A stretch of DNA of 64,000 nucleotides. It comes from Gamarada debralockiae (taxonomy: Eukaryota; Ascomycota; Leotiomycetes; Helotiales; Hyphodiscaceae). The notes beneath the pieces were generated by a model. That model saw only the letters and a program-made list of their open reading frames with translations, was not told the origin of the DNA and ran no database searches. Of this stretch, positions 47,526 through 57,842 are shown piece by piece (position 1 is the first letter of the stretch; each line of letters starts with the position of its first letter). The stretch is from assembly GCA_002803225.1 (NCBI GenBank), contig NXFV01000624.1, positions 1 through 64,000 on the forward strand, in the 5' to 3' direction. The position numbers and the translations under genes are program-made.

Positions 47526-49236
47526 ACATGTCTGCTGACTCGGCGACAGTAAGCATTGCATCTCTTCCGTGTCCCGCGAATGGAGTTTGATTACAGCGAT
47601 CATGGCGTCTTTGCAATTTGGCTCCCCTTCTACCTTCTCTGCGTCCAAAATGCCTGGATAGCCGGTTTCTCCTCTTAGCGTTACTTCCAAAAGTATCGGA
47701 TGGGTGGGGATCTGCATTCACGATGCCCATGTACAAAAAGTGCATTAGATGTTCTTCCTTTTTCATGCGTCCACGAATGGATATCACATGCGCTGTTTTC
47801 CTTTTTCGGAATTTTTCGAACGATCACGCCTGCCTGCTTGTACTTTTTTTTTCGGGGCCTCTTCCTGTTACATAGCTTACTTGCTTCTTCTTTCGAACGG
47901 AACGTTTGGCTTGCAGGATGGATCGGGAGGGGGTGTTCGACGGGCTTTACTGCGTTGCTATTCATGAACGAGGGGTTTTAGAGCAGCCATCACACATTTC
48001 ATATCACATCACATCACATCACGTCACACATGTTTTCCTTATTTTTGTTTGCGCAGTTTTTCTCTCCACAAAAGCCACCAAAAGTTTAGACTCTCTTTCA
48101 AACACATCAGTGGATCCGCGGCTTGTGCGAGATCAGCTACCACAAATTGCATCGTCGATTTTCCCTGCTTTTGCCTTTATATTGCAATTGTTTGGTTGTG
48201 TACGTCTGCCTTCACTGACTTGGCCTCCACCCCTCGCACCTGTCCTACCAGTCTTGTATTAACATTATGCCCCTGCTGCTCTACGACTGATGCCTCCCCT
48301 TCTTTCTCTTCCATATTCTCTGTGTTATCAAACCTTCAAATATTGATTGAACACCAAGCTAACATCCCTCCTCAACAGACTCAACCGCACCCTTCCTTCA
48401 ATCGAAATGAAGGACGCAAAGCAGTCGGATAGACGCCCCCCACCCCAGCAGCACGAGGCCAGCGTTCCCTTCGCGGGCATGGCGCTAACTCTACCATTCC
48501 TATGGAGGATTGAATTTGTTTGGGGTGTTTAAACCAATGGCGGACGGAGATACTACATTTTCATTGCTTTGTTTTTACGGATAGTTCACTCACATGGCAT
48601 GGTATGGATGGGTGAATCACTGGCATGGAATGATAAGGATGGAGGAATGACATGGATCGATGGCATTAGCGCGGCGTTGAGCTTCATGATACCCCTTTCA
48701 ATGGAAGATACGTTGCTTTGAACTTTGAAATTTGAATCGATGACTTGCTGTGAGTTATTATTAGTTGGGCCGTTCGAAGTCTTCCCTGAGTTGCTCAACC
48801 TTGGAGTGACCGTTAAGATAGTGATGCCCCAGATGCGTACAGTCAGTCTCCTTTCACTTGCTAGGATCAAATGAGCGAATAAGCAGAGAGTTTTCATATC
48901 TTGATATCCTTGTTTCGAATTGCTGATTCAACTTGAAAGATACGTAGTTAGTTGGCTACACGAAGATTGAAGTCTATGGAGAATATCAGTGAACTACAGA
49001 TGCCTTGGAGCCAACACTGTCCTGAAATCGAATAAAGGAGCCCATGCTTCTGTGACCTTCCCCATTCCAACCATTCGCGAAGATTTCAACCAACTCAATT
49101 GTCTTCTAAGATTCACCAAAAGCAGCAAGATGCAATTCCTTCGTTACAATCATTAGACTATTCACTCCAGCTAGTTCTCCACAAAGATTCATCAGGACAA
49201 CAGCAGGTTGTTTGCAGCCAAAAATTGGATTGCGTA
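47526..49236. other. Intergenic, convergent 3' regions
   Basis: 1.7 kb between two gene ends. T- and C-rich throughout, with a short 5-bp tandem repeat (acatc/atcac) at about 48001-48026. A 42-codon frame from ATG 48407 (MKDAKQSDRRPPPQQHE) is too short to support. Otherwise nothing is seen. Confidence 0.5.
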
Positions 49237-51002
49237 TTACTTCCTAGTTTTCCTAGCATGCTTCACTAGATTCTCAATCACACCTTCAAACGCTTCTCTA
49301 TCCCCTAGCTTCTCATCCGTCCTCTTAGTCCAATAATCCAAGACCTCTTTCGCGGTGCCTTCCATAGCTTCTAGCTTCTGTACATGCTCTTTCAACTCCT
49401 CCATCGTCAAGCCATTCAAGGCTTCATTTGTAATCGTACACAACTGCCGTGCGGAAACCAAATCCAGTTGCGGAGCAGGCGGAGGGCCTTTCCTCCTCCT
49501 TGATTCTGACCGAGAAGGTTTTCCTTGAGAGTCTAGGGATGTGGAAGAGGCATTTCGTTCGTTTTCTTTGAGCCGTGATATTGACCGGGAGTCTGTGGAA
49601 TTTCGTGGTGAGCCAGAGGATGGGTTGAGGTGTAAAGAGGGGAGGATGAGTTTCTTTTGCTTGGATGCAGGGAGAATTTCGTCGAGGTCTACTGGGACAC
49701 CGAGAGAAACGAGGAAGAGGCGTCTTATTCGAGAGCGGATCCAGTCGGGGGGTTGGAGAGGTGGTGGAGCGGCAAGTTGGGACCAGAGAGAGGCGCTTCG
49801 GGAGGTAAGGAAAATGGGATTATCTGTAGAGACAGGCGGCAGTACGGAGGTGTCGATTGTATCCGGTGGGAAGAGGGCGTTCATGTAAGGTTCTGTTGCG
49901 TTTTGGATATCTTCTGGGGAGTCGAGTTCGGCGAAGTCGAGGACGGGCTGCAGCTAGTTAACTATGAGCTTTCATGGCAGTGAGCTCCTACTTACGAAGG
50001 ATGGAGTTGGAGCTATTGGCTGAGGTGGTGGAGGAGCAGGTTCTGGCTTTTGAAAGCCGTCGTCGAAGTCACCAAACTCTGCATCCTCCTCCCCCTCCTC
50101 GAAATCGTCAAAGTCATCTCCAAACCCCTCATCTGCCCCGTCTTCTTCCTCGTTATATTCATCGGCAACTGCTTTCCTCCCGGCGCCAGAAGATTTCCGT
50201 CTCGCATGGCTGATTATTGAGGACCTAGCATCACGAGAGGTTGGCGATCCTGACTCGGTCAATCGCTCTGAATTTTAAGGAGATCGAACATTCTTACCTG
50301 GAACGTCTCCCACTTCCTCAACAATGTCTGGTTCTGCGTCCTCCTTCCTCATTTCGAAAGCTTTTGTACCCGGCACCTCTCCATGACTTGGTTCGGAGTC
50401 CACTTTCTCGACTTTGGTGATTGGAATCGGGAGATCCCCAGGTGTGCTGCCAGCCCTTGATCTTGTGCTCGCTGAACGACTGCGCTCTCCAGTTTTGACC
50501 ACCAAGTCCGGCACAGCGTCTGCAGCTCGTTTGTCATGTGCTAACGTGCCTGGCACCTCTCCATGACTTGAAGACGATGGGTCGACCTTCTCAACTAAGG
50601 TGGTGGGAATCGGGTACCCTCCAGGAGTTGGAGACCTTGGTTCAGCATTATTATCCTCGTTCCCCTCTGGTATAACAAACACTTCATCTGGCTTAGCAGT
50701 GTTTTCTCGCATAGCATATGGATCTGTGCCAGGTACTTCGCCATGGCTTGGCTCGTCGTCGACTTTCTCGATCCGAGTTAAGGGGACAATTGGTGAAGCT
50801 CCGCCGGAGTGTTCGTGGCCAGACTGTGCATCAGAAAAGTGGTCATCCGAATCTGAGGATTCTAAGAAAATAGTATTAGCATAGTTCCCGTCAGAGTGTC
50901 GTACAACGAGTAAAACCATATCATACCAAGGTCGTGTGCTCCTGGATCAGCTATGCTTGTCCTCCTCGGCGGCTCTAAATGTTCATGATCTTCTTCTGCC
51001 AT
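49237..51002 (-). CDS. Laa2-like AP-1 clathrin adaptor accessory protein (DUF5102-type)
   Basis: Four exons on the minus strand: 50927-51002, 50298-50861, 49996-50249, 49237-49947 (534 residues), introns 48-65 nt, all in phase. Residues 25-210 carry three copies of a roughly 55-residue repeat built on EKVDxEPSHGEVPGT, followed by an Arg/Asp/Glu segment ending in PDxV. Then comes an acidic stretch with FGDFDDGF and DFDDFEEGEED. Such acidic-phenylalanine motifs bind gamma-ear domains of AP-1/GGA. The C-terminal half reads ILPxSxLHL and LWSQLAAPPPLQPPDWIRSRIRRLFLVSLGVPVDLDEILP, which I recall as the core of the fungal DUF5102 family that includes yeast Laa2. Laa2 recruits Laa1 to AP-1 at the trans-Golgi. 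The family assignment is from memory, and the function here is inference. Confidence 0.7.
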
Positions 51003-51409
51003 TGTTCCTAGCTCTTGAGGTAGGAATTTGAAACCAAATGGAGTGATTGACAGGAGAAACTAAAGGGTAAAGGAGGCCATTCCGAGAAAGCCCGTTCTGC
51101 TGCAGCTTTCGGTGACGCTGATGTTCACTTTTGGCTCCTGAAGCTGGACTACTCGCTTAAATTTCTCTGGCGCGAAATCCGGTGAAGTCGCGCTGAGAAG
51201 CAACAAAGATTCACTCCTCACGCGCTGCTCAATGCGCCGCATCTAATTCTGAAGTTTTGCGATAGCAGGAGCTGAAACTGCATCCGAACTTTCAATCTTT
51301 GCCCAGTCCCCTACCGATTTCGCTCCTATCAACTACGTGCGAAGCTTTGGCATCATTTCTGCACCGCCTCTCCACGCCCAACGTCAATCGTTCATCCAAC
51401 TTACACACT
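51003..51409. promoter_or_regulatory. Bidirectional promoter, Laa2-like / NSP1
   Basis: Only 407 bases separate two start codons pointing away from each other, so both promoters must share this interval. No clear TATA box is seen. Confidence 0.55.
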
Positions 51410-53443
51410 ATGTCAAGTCCGTTTAACTTCGGAAGTACTGGCGGCACCTCGGGTCCCAGTCAAGGCGGCCTCTTTGGTACCAGTGGTACACCCTCCACTT
51501 CCTCGATCTTTGGCCAGTCCACACCGGCTACGTCGAAGCCTGCATCAGGGGGTCTTTTTGGAGGAGCCACATCTGGAGCAAGTCCTTTTAGATCGGGAAA
51601 CACAGGAAGCTCACAGCCAGGTCTGAGCTTCAGTGCGAATACAGGATCTAAACCTGGGTCCGGAGCGTCAACACCAAACCTCTTTGGAGCAAACGCCAGC
51701 ACAGGTAGCACTCCTGCAGGAGGACTACTCGGCCAAGCAGCTTCAACTACAAGCTCTGCAGGCACGACTGGAGGTCTATTTGGTACGGCTGGTGCGGGTA
51801 GTGCTTTCGGTGGAGGCGGCTTCACCTTTGGAGCAAAGAAGGATGAGGCATCGACACCAGCTAGCAATGCAAACAAGCCGGCTACTACTCAAGCTGGCGG
51901 GTTATTCCCCGGTCTAAACAGCACATCGGGTAGTAATATGTTTGGATCATCAACACCAAACACTTCTTCAGCTGCTCCAGCAGGATCTATGACGCCCGCT
52001 CCGAGCAAATTCACGTTCAACAACTCTACCACTCCTGCTGGACCACCGCCCGCAGAAAATGGCCAAGCCAAATCTATGTTTGGATCAGCCCCAAGCGGCC
52101 AGCAGCCTCTTTTTGGAGGTGCTAAACCTGCAGATTCCACACAACCAAAACCAAGTCCAATGTTCACAGGGCTAAACACTGGTACCGCGAATCCTACTCC
52201 AGGTGGTGGTCCTTTCAACAACCCTACTTCGACACCAGCTAGCTCCGGTGCAAACACTACCTCAAGTACTGCTCCGGCTTCAGAAGCACCTAAGCCTGCA
52301 TTTAGCTTCCAACCAGCTGTCAGTACACCAGGAACTCAAGCCTCCACGACCGGTGCGACTCCTACGACGAGTTCATCCGCATTGTTCGGAGGAGCCACAA
52401 CTTCTGCTGCACCAGCCACTTCTAATCTGTTTGCCAGCCTTTCAGGAGGTGCCACAACCACGGCTCCACCCAGCTCAACCTCTACTTCAGCACCCACCTC
52501 AAAACCCTTGTTTGGTGGTTTAAATACATCGACTCCAGCCAGTACGTCCGCTGCTCCTAGTACTACCGCACCAGCCGGGACATCAAATCTATTTGGACAA
52601 CCGCCAGCAAGCTCAAGCACTCAGCCACCATCTACATCTGGTACGGCCGCTCCGGGAACAACTGGCACAACCAACACTCAGCCACCAGCTGGTGGCCAAC
52701 CTTTGGGAGCTTCCACTGCTGGACCAACCCCTCAACAGTCACGACTCAAGAATAAGACCATGGATGAAATCATCACTCGGTGGGCATCTGATTTGTTGAA
52801 GTATCAGAAGGACTTCCAAGAGCAGGCGGCCAAGGTTGCAACTTGGGATCGGCTTTTGGTTGAGAACGGAGAGAAGATCCAAACTCTTTCTGATAGCACC
52901 CATGAGGCAGATCGTGCCACCAGAGAAATCGAGAGCCAGCTTTCAACTGTAGAAGGTCAACAGGCTGAGCTGACTTCTTGGCTTGATCGTTATGAAGCAG
53001 ATGTTGATGAGATGTTTGCAAGACAAGTCGGTCCAGGCGAGAATCTTCAAGGACCAGATCAGGAGCGAGAGAGAACTTACAAGATTGCCGAGAAGTTGAC
53101 TGACCGACTGGATGAGATGGGCAAGAACATCACTAGTATGATTGAGGCTATCAATGATGCATCTGCCAACGTCAGCAAGAATACAAAGGCTGATGACCCC
53201 GTAAGTCTCTGTGGCAATGCATTCGGAGGCGCTTTTACTGATTATTCACAGCTCTCTCACATTGTACGGGTCTTGAACTCACATCTCACACAACTCCAAT
53301 GGATTGATCAGAACACGGAGGCACTTCAAGCCAAGGTGGCTGCGGCTCAGAAGTTGGGACAGAGCGTTTCGTCGAATGGCTATGGTGGATTGGAGAACGA
53401 CGCAGCGGAGTCCTTCTACCGTTCTTATACGGGTAGAAGATAG
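51410..53443 (+). CDS. NSP1: FG-repeat nucleoporin Nsp1
   Basis: Two exons, 51410-53200 and 53252-53443 (660 residues). Residues 1-440 are Ser/Thr/Gly/Pro-rich with many FG, FGS, GLFG and LFGG repeats (NFGSTGG, GGLFGT, NLFGAN, GGLFPG), the disordered phase that lines the nuclear pore channel. From about residue 442 (QSRLKNKTMDEIITRWASDL) to the end comes the coiled-coil Nsp1_C region (KYQKDFQEQAAKVATWDRLL, YKIAEKLTDRLDEM, LTQLQWIDQNTEAL), which assembles with Nup57 and Nup49 in the central channel and with Nup82. The 51-nt intron (53201-53251) has a perfect gtaagt donor and a cacag acceptor, and no stop in frame, so a retained-intron protein would simply carry 17 extra residues in the coil. 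Start MSSPFNFGS was chosen because the upstream in-frame sequence looks like leader. Confidence 0.93.
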   Translation: MSSPFNFGSTGGTSGPSQGGLFGTSGTPSTSSIFGQSTPATSKPASGGLFGGATSGASPFRSGNTGSSQPGLSFSANTGSKPGSGASTPNLFGANASTGSTPAGGLLGQAASTTSSAGTTGGLFGTAGAGSAFGGGGFTFGAKKDEASTPASNANKPATTQAGGLFPGLNSTSGSNMFGSSTPNTSSAAPAGSMTPAPSKFTFNNSTTPAGPPPAENGQAKSMFGSAPSGQQPLFGGAKPADSTQPKPSPMFTGLNTGTANPTPGGGPFNNPTSTPASSGANTTSSTAPASEAPKPAFSFQPAVSTPGTQASTTGATPTTSSSALFGGATTSAAPATSNLFASLSGGATTTAPPSSTSTSAPTSKPLFGGLNTSTPASTSAAPSTTAPAGTSNLFGQPPASSSTQPPSTSGTAAPGTTGTTNTQPPAGGQPLGASTAGPTPQQSRLKNKTMDEIITRWASDLLKYQKDFQEQAAKVATWDRLLVENGEKIQTLSDSTHEADRATREIESQLSTVEGQQAELTSWLDRYEADVDEMFARQVGPGENLQGPDQERERTYKIAEKLTDRLDEMGKNITSMIEAINDASANVSKNTKADDPVSLCGNAFGGAFTDYSQLSHIVRVLNSHLTQLQWIDQNTEALQAKVAAAQKLGQSVSSNGYGGLENDAAESFYRSYTGRR

Positions 53444-54003
53444 GGCAGGAGAGGATCTTTATTATGAATCGCTGATTTGGGGTGGGCGTTTTACGTTATG
53501 GAATCCTGAAAAATCGACATGTGGGATGGGTAGCATGTATCCGCTATGAGGTTCTCAAAAACGAGAGGATATCCAGATCACAGTAACACTATAGTGTGCA
53601 TGCATTGTACCAATATCAAAGAATAAAGAAGAAAATCCATGAAAGTCCCGCTCAATTGTGATATGTGAGAGCTGCAAATGTGTGGAGAACTTGTATACAA
53701 TCGACCCATAAACTCATGAACGACCTCCATCCGCACCATCCGCACCATCCGCAACCATGCCAATATCATTCAACAACCATCGTATCACCATCTCCCTCCG
53801 TCAACTGTACGGGCAGTGACATTCAGCATTGCTCAGAGCAAGCGAAACCCTATCCGTCGTATCGAATCGCACGAAGTTATACTTACTTCTGCTCGCCACC
53901 TTGGGATCTGGAGATCTCATCACTGCAGAAGCCAATTGTCAGTACAAGTCCTTCCAATTGATGCAGAGAGTATGGAAAGAGGTAGGTATAGGAAGGTGTG
54001 ATC
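53444..54003. other. Convergent intergenic region
   Basis: 560 bases between the ends of NSP1 and the ATP synthase inhibitor gene. A short tandem run of CCGCACCAT units lies at about 53731-53753. No gene is seen. Confidence 0.5.
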
Positions 54004-54341
54004 TCACATGTGTTCTTCGAGCTTCTTAAGGTGTTCGTGCTGTTCCGCCAGCTTCTTCTTAAGCTCCAACAGCTTCTCCTTCTCACGCATCTTAATGGCA
54101 TAATCCTCATTGGCCTTCTCACGCTTCGAGAACGCATCTCTATCCCCAAACGATCAGCAACCTTTCCTCGCATGTACCTTTCCATCACATGTGACACGTA
54201 CCCTGCAGCTTGACCTCCCGGTCGAATTGCACCGGTATCTCCCTCAGCCATAACTCGGAAGCTTGTCGTGAAGGTAGCTCGGGCGGGAAGGGATGAACGA
54301 ATTGCTGGGCGTACAGCCTTTACAAGGGATTGACGAAGCAT
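54004..54341 (-). CDS. INH1: Mitochondrial ATP synthase inhibitor factor 1 (IF1)
   Basis: Two exons on the minus strand, 54202-54341 and 54004-54139 (91 residues), intron 62 nt. The N-terminus MLRQSLVKAVRPAIRSSLPARATFTTSFRVMA is a typical mitochondrial presequence, basic and Ser/Thr-rich with no acidic residue. The mature part reads GAIRPGGQAAGDAFSKREKANEDYAI, the inhibitory helix that enters F1. It is followed by a Lys/Leu/Glu/His coiled coil ending HLKKLEEHM, used for dimerisation. IF1 binds F1-ATPase when matrix pH falls and blocks ATP hydrolysis. The histidines in the coil (QHEHLKKLEEH) fit the pH-sensing role known for the family. Length and order match the family. Confidence 0.88.
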
Positions 54342-55960
54342 TTTCGCGGTTTTGTGGGATGTTCGGTATGGAGGGGAAGCTTGCTTTTATGTATGACTTT
54401 GGGGAGGGGTTGATGGAGGGTCGTTATTGGAGGTGAGGTGATTCTGCGGGCAAGGAAGCTGCAAGCAGTTTATTGGACTGACGTGCTGTGGCGGCCTTAA
54501 AGTAGATCGAGCAAGATCTCAGGCCACCCATCAGGTGATTGTTTGATGGCTTTGGCACGTGATGAGCCCCTGCGCCGACTTGCGGAGATCCTCCTCGTGG
54601 CTGAATAGCTCATCATCATTGTAATTGCGTTATCATGCATCTCAATATCCTACTAAGCAGAGGCTCCGCAAATACAAAAGTTAATACTGTATCAATATCG
54701 AAACACCCAACTCCAGAGGGAAATGGAAGTTTGGAACGGATGGACGGGTGACCAGCACTGCCACACTGCGTTCTAAGGACCTGGTGAACTAAAGTAGATC
54801 ATTCATTTAGTTTCAACGACGGAAGACCCTGGAGTAGCAGTACGAAATGCTAAGTAGCGAGGGCAAAGCGGCCACAAATAGCATGATCATGATCTCGTCC
54901 AGGGACGTTCGTGTTACAATCATGCGATTCGCCTGGAGTTTGATGGCATCAACACAAGGATCCTCCATTTCCGGCCTGGGTCATCGGCCCTGCCAAAAAC
55001 GCGAATGAGAGAGAAAGCCTGGGAGACCGGAGACTTGGAGGAGCCAAGTTACTGGGTCTACAAAATAGAGGTCAATTTCCCTGGTAAATTTGAGTGCTTA
55101 AGATGTGAATTTCCTTCAAATCTGTGTAACAAAATCCTCAGAAAAAGACGTATCAGATCAGAACATATTAAAAAGAGCTGCCCTTTGCTAATAATATCAA
55201 AGGTTCACTCAAATTGAACAAACGGATCCTTCCTTCCCTTTGGACGCTGTTTCCCTTCACAGAAAGCCGCCCAAAAGCAGGTGGGCCAAATCGCTTCGCT
55301 AGCGTCGAAAAGGAGCCTTGAGTCCTTTCCTCCAACTTCAACAACACTTCTTCAAACCAAGAGATCATCATCCAAACAACGTCACTTAAACGCGTCGCAA
55401 ACCCCCTACCTCTTTAAACATCGAGCATCCAGACACTCCGCCACACAAAACGTACCTCCACATCTATTCCACTTGGTAAGATTCCTCTCCGGCTGAATTT
55501 CGTCATTTCCCTCCCTTCCTGCGTGCGCTGCACGGCCATACCTTCACCCTCATCGACTGGAGAGTCTCTCCTGCAAGGCTTATCCGCGTACGAGCGTTCG
55601 ATATGCCAATTGTATCATATCTTCACTTTACCGATGTTCGACCGCGTGGCCAGGCTTTGCGCTTGCCCCTCCTCAAAACTGAGGGGCACTTGCCAGACAC
55701 AGCCATCGATTGCAAACCATCTCCAGAACTTACGGACAACCATTGGAGTTGATACGATGAATTTTGCTGGCACAGCATCATCCGGCGCATCTTCTGCGGC
55801 TCTGCAGGATCTGCAATGGACAGGCTGTCAGCTCATTCCACCTTTCCAAATCCTCAGCCGCGTCGACTTCCTCACAATGAGATCATCATATTCATTGCTT
55901 CCATCTTTTGAACACTCGCAAGCTAACGAATGTCGTTTGCAGATTTCCACAACCGCAATC
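54342..55960. other. Intergenic region with 14-3-3 leader and probable 5'UTR intron
   Basis: The left 1.1 kb holds the promoter of the IF1 gene and no other gene that I can support. A donor CTTG|gtaagattcc at 55476 and an acceptor gtcgtttgcag ending at 55942, 18 bases before the 14-3-3 ATG, suggest a 467-nt intron in the 5' leader. The leader exon would lie in the A/C-rich stretch before 55476. Confidence 0.5.
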
Positions 55961-56983
55961 ATGGGCTACGAAGATTCCGTCTATCTCGCCAAGCTCGCGG
56001 AGCAGGCTGAGCGATATGAAGGTTAGCAGCCACAAATATCGCGGATTGATTACGTTATACTAAAGGTCTTTGCAGAAATGGTTGAGAACATGAAGTCCGT
56101 CGCCTCGGAGGACCAAGAACTGTCCGTCGAAGAGCGAAACCTCCTGTCCGTCGCCTACAAGAACGTCATCGGTGCCCGTCGTGCCTCGTGGAGAATCGTC
56201 ACCTCAATCGAACAAAAGGAGGAGTCCAAGGGCAACTCTACTCAAGTCACTCTTATCAAGGAGTATCGCCAAAAGATTGAGGCCGAGCTTGCCAAGATCT
56301 GCGAAGACATCCTTGAGGTCCTTGACAAGCACTTGATTCCTTCTGCCAAGAGCGGAGAGTCCAAGGTCTTCTACCACAAGATGTTTGTTGATCTTGTTGC
56401 CGGGCGGGAACACAAGGCTAACTAATTCACAGGAAGGGAGATTACCACCGCTACCTTGCTGAATTCGCCATTGGTGACAAGCGAAAGGAGTCCGCCGACA
56501 AGTCCCTGGAGGCTTACAAGAACGCCACCGAAGTCGCCCAGACTGACCTTGCACCAACACACCCAATCCGCCTTGGTCTTGCCCTCAACTTCTCCGTCTT
56601 CTACTACGAGATCCTGAACTCTCCTGATCAGGCATGCCACCTTGCGAAGCAAGCTTTTGATGATGCCATTGCTGGTGAGATGGAGACGATTGCACCATTT
56701 AATATACCATATATCTCTGACACTTATTCTACAGAACTTGATACTCTCAGCGAGGAGAGCTACAAGGACTCCACCCTCATCATGCAGCTCCTGAGAGACA
56801 ACTTGGTACAATAACACCCCCGTAAACCCTAATTTATGAACACTACTGACCACCGCATCTCTCCAGACCCTCTGGACCTCATCGGAGGCTGAGCCAGCCG
56901 CCGCAGAGACCAGCGCCGCGCCTGCTGCCGAGACAAAGGAGGCCGAAGCTGTTGCACCCACGGAGACTAAGGCTGCCGAATAG
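55961..56983 (+). CDS. BMH1: 14-3-3 protein
   Basis: Five exons: 55961-56021, 56076-56382, 56433-56674, 56735-56805, 56867-56983 (265 residues), introns 50-61 nt. 14-3-3 dimers bind phosphoserine/threonine motifs on many regulators. Conserved elements are [22 protein letters not shown], the family signature [20 protein letters not shown] (with the phosphate-binding Lys and Arg), [18 protein letters not shown], the second signature [18 protein letters not shown], and an acidic/Ala-rich tail ([13 protein letters not shown]...). Residues of the phosphopeptide groove (Lys49-, Arg56-, Arg127- and Tyr128-type positions) are present. Exon 2 ends AT|gtttgt, a weaker donor, but it is required to make KMKGDYHRY. 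Confidence 0.95.
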
Positions 56984-57842
56984 ATGGCTGGATATGGCGT
57001 TGATGAATGGTACTATGGCGGTACAAAGCACTAGGGGTTGGGATGGGAATCTTGCATGTTTACCGGTGGCAGCAGACGAAGTGAAGAATTGGGTGATGAC
57101 CAGCATTTCGAAGAGCTTTCTTGGAGGTCGATTCGCAAGGCTTTCTTCTGTGCTTCTTGCCCATTAGACTCTAATGCACCAGACAGACTGTATTTACCCT
57201 ATTCTCGTCTTCCTTGCGCGACTGTTTCCTTCCAGATGGCCAAGCATCTCTTTTCCTTTGCGTTTTCTCCTGTCAGACCTGCACCCATGTATTTTCTGGG
57301 CCGTTCAGATGGATGGATGGGGATGGATTGGCTGCTTATGTGTCTATGGCTTCTTTCTGCACTCTGGCGGTCTCAATTAGACTAAAAATATTGCAAATCA
57401 TAAAACTCCAGGCTCCAGTTCAGCCTGAGCATACACATCACATCGCATTAGGAAAGGCAAGTGAGTTTATTTGATTTCCTTTGAAATTGGTTCTTCTGTC
57501 TCTATCATCCTATGCAATGCATGCACATGATTCATGATAAATGCTGCACCGTTGAAAGTCCGAAGACTCCTCAACAAAAGCAAAACTGAAAGGAGCAGAT
57601 ATCCACAAAACACAAACAAGCAGCCAAACCGCACCACACTCCATTCATCCAAGCAAGACCCGCATTATATTCAACGAACAGCTCCATCCAGTAGCAAAAG
57701 GCAAAAATCAGGTAAACCAACAATCAATCAAACAGAAACGCCATGCCACCCTCCAATACAGTTCATATGCTTCGTTTCATCACAGACGCCGGGTTTGATG
57801 CAAGTGCTATAGTACAGCAAACGCGTGAATCTAACCATCAAT
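56984..57842. other. Convergent intergenic region
   Basis: 860 bases between the 3' ends of the 14-3-3 and CDC14 genes. Consistent with two 3'UTRs; only chance frames are present. Confidence 0.5.

Noticed and set aside
51460..52620. Several long minus-strand frames rich in Pro, Ala and Val inside NSP1.
   Set aside because: Reverse reading of the FG-repeat codons; a typical shadow of low-complexity coding sequence.
54721..54760. A 5S rRNA-like phrase (gacgggtgaccagc).
   Set aside because: The remaining 5S rRNA internal control regions and stems are absent around it.
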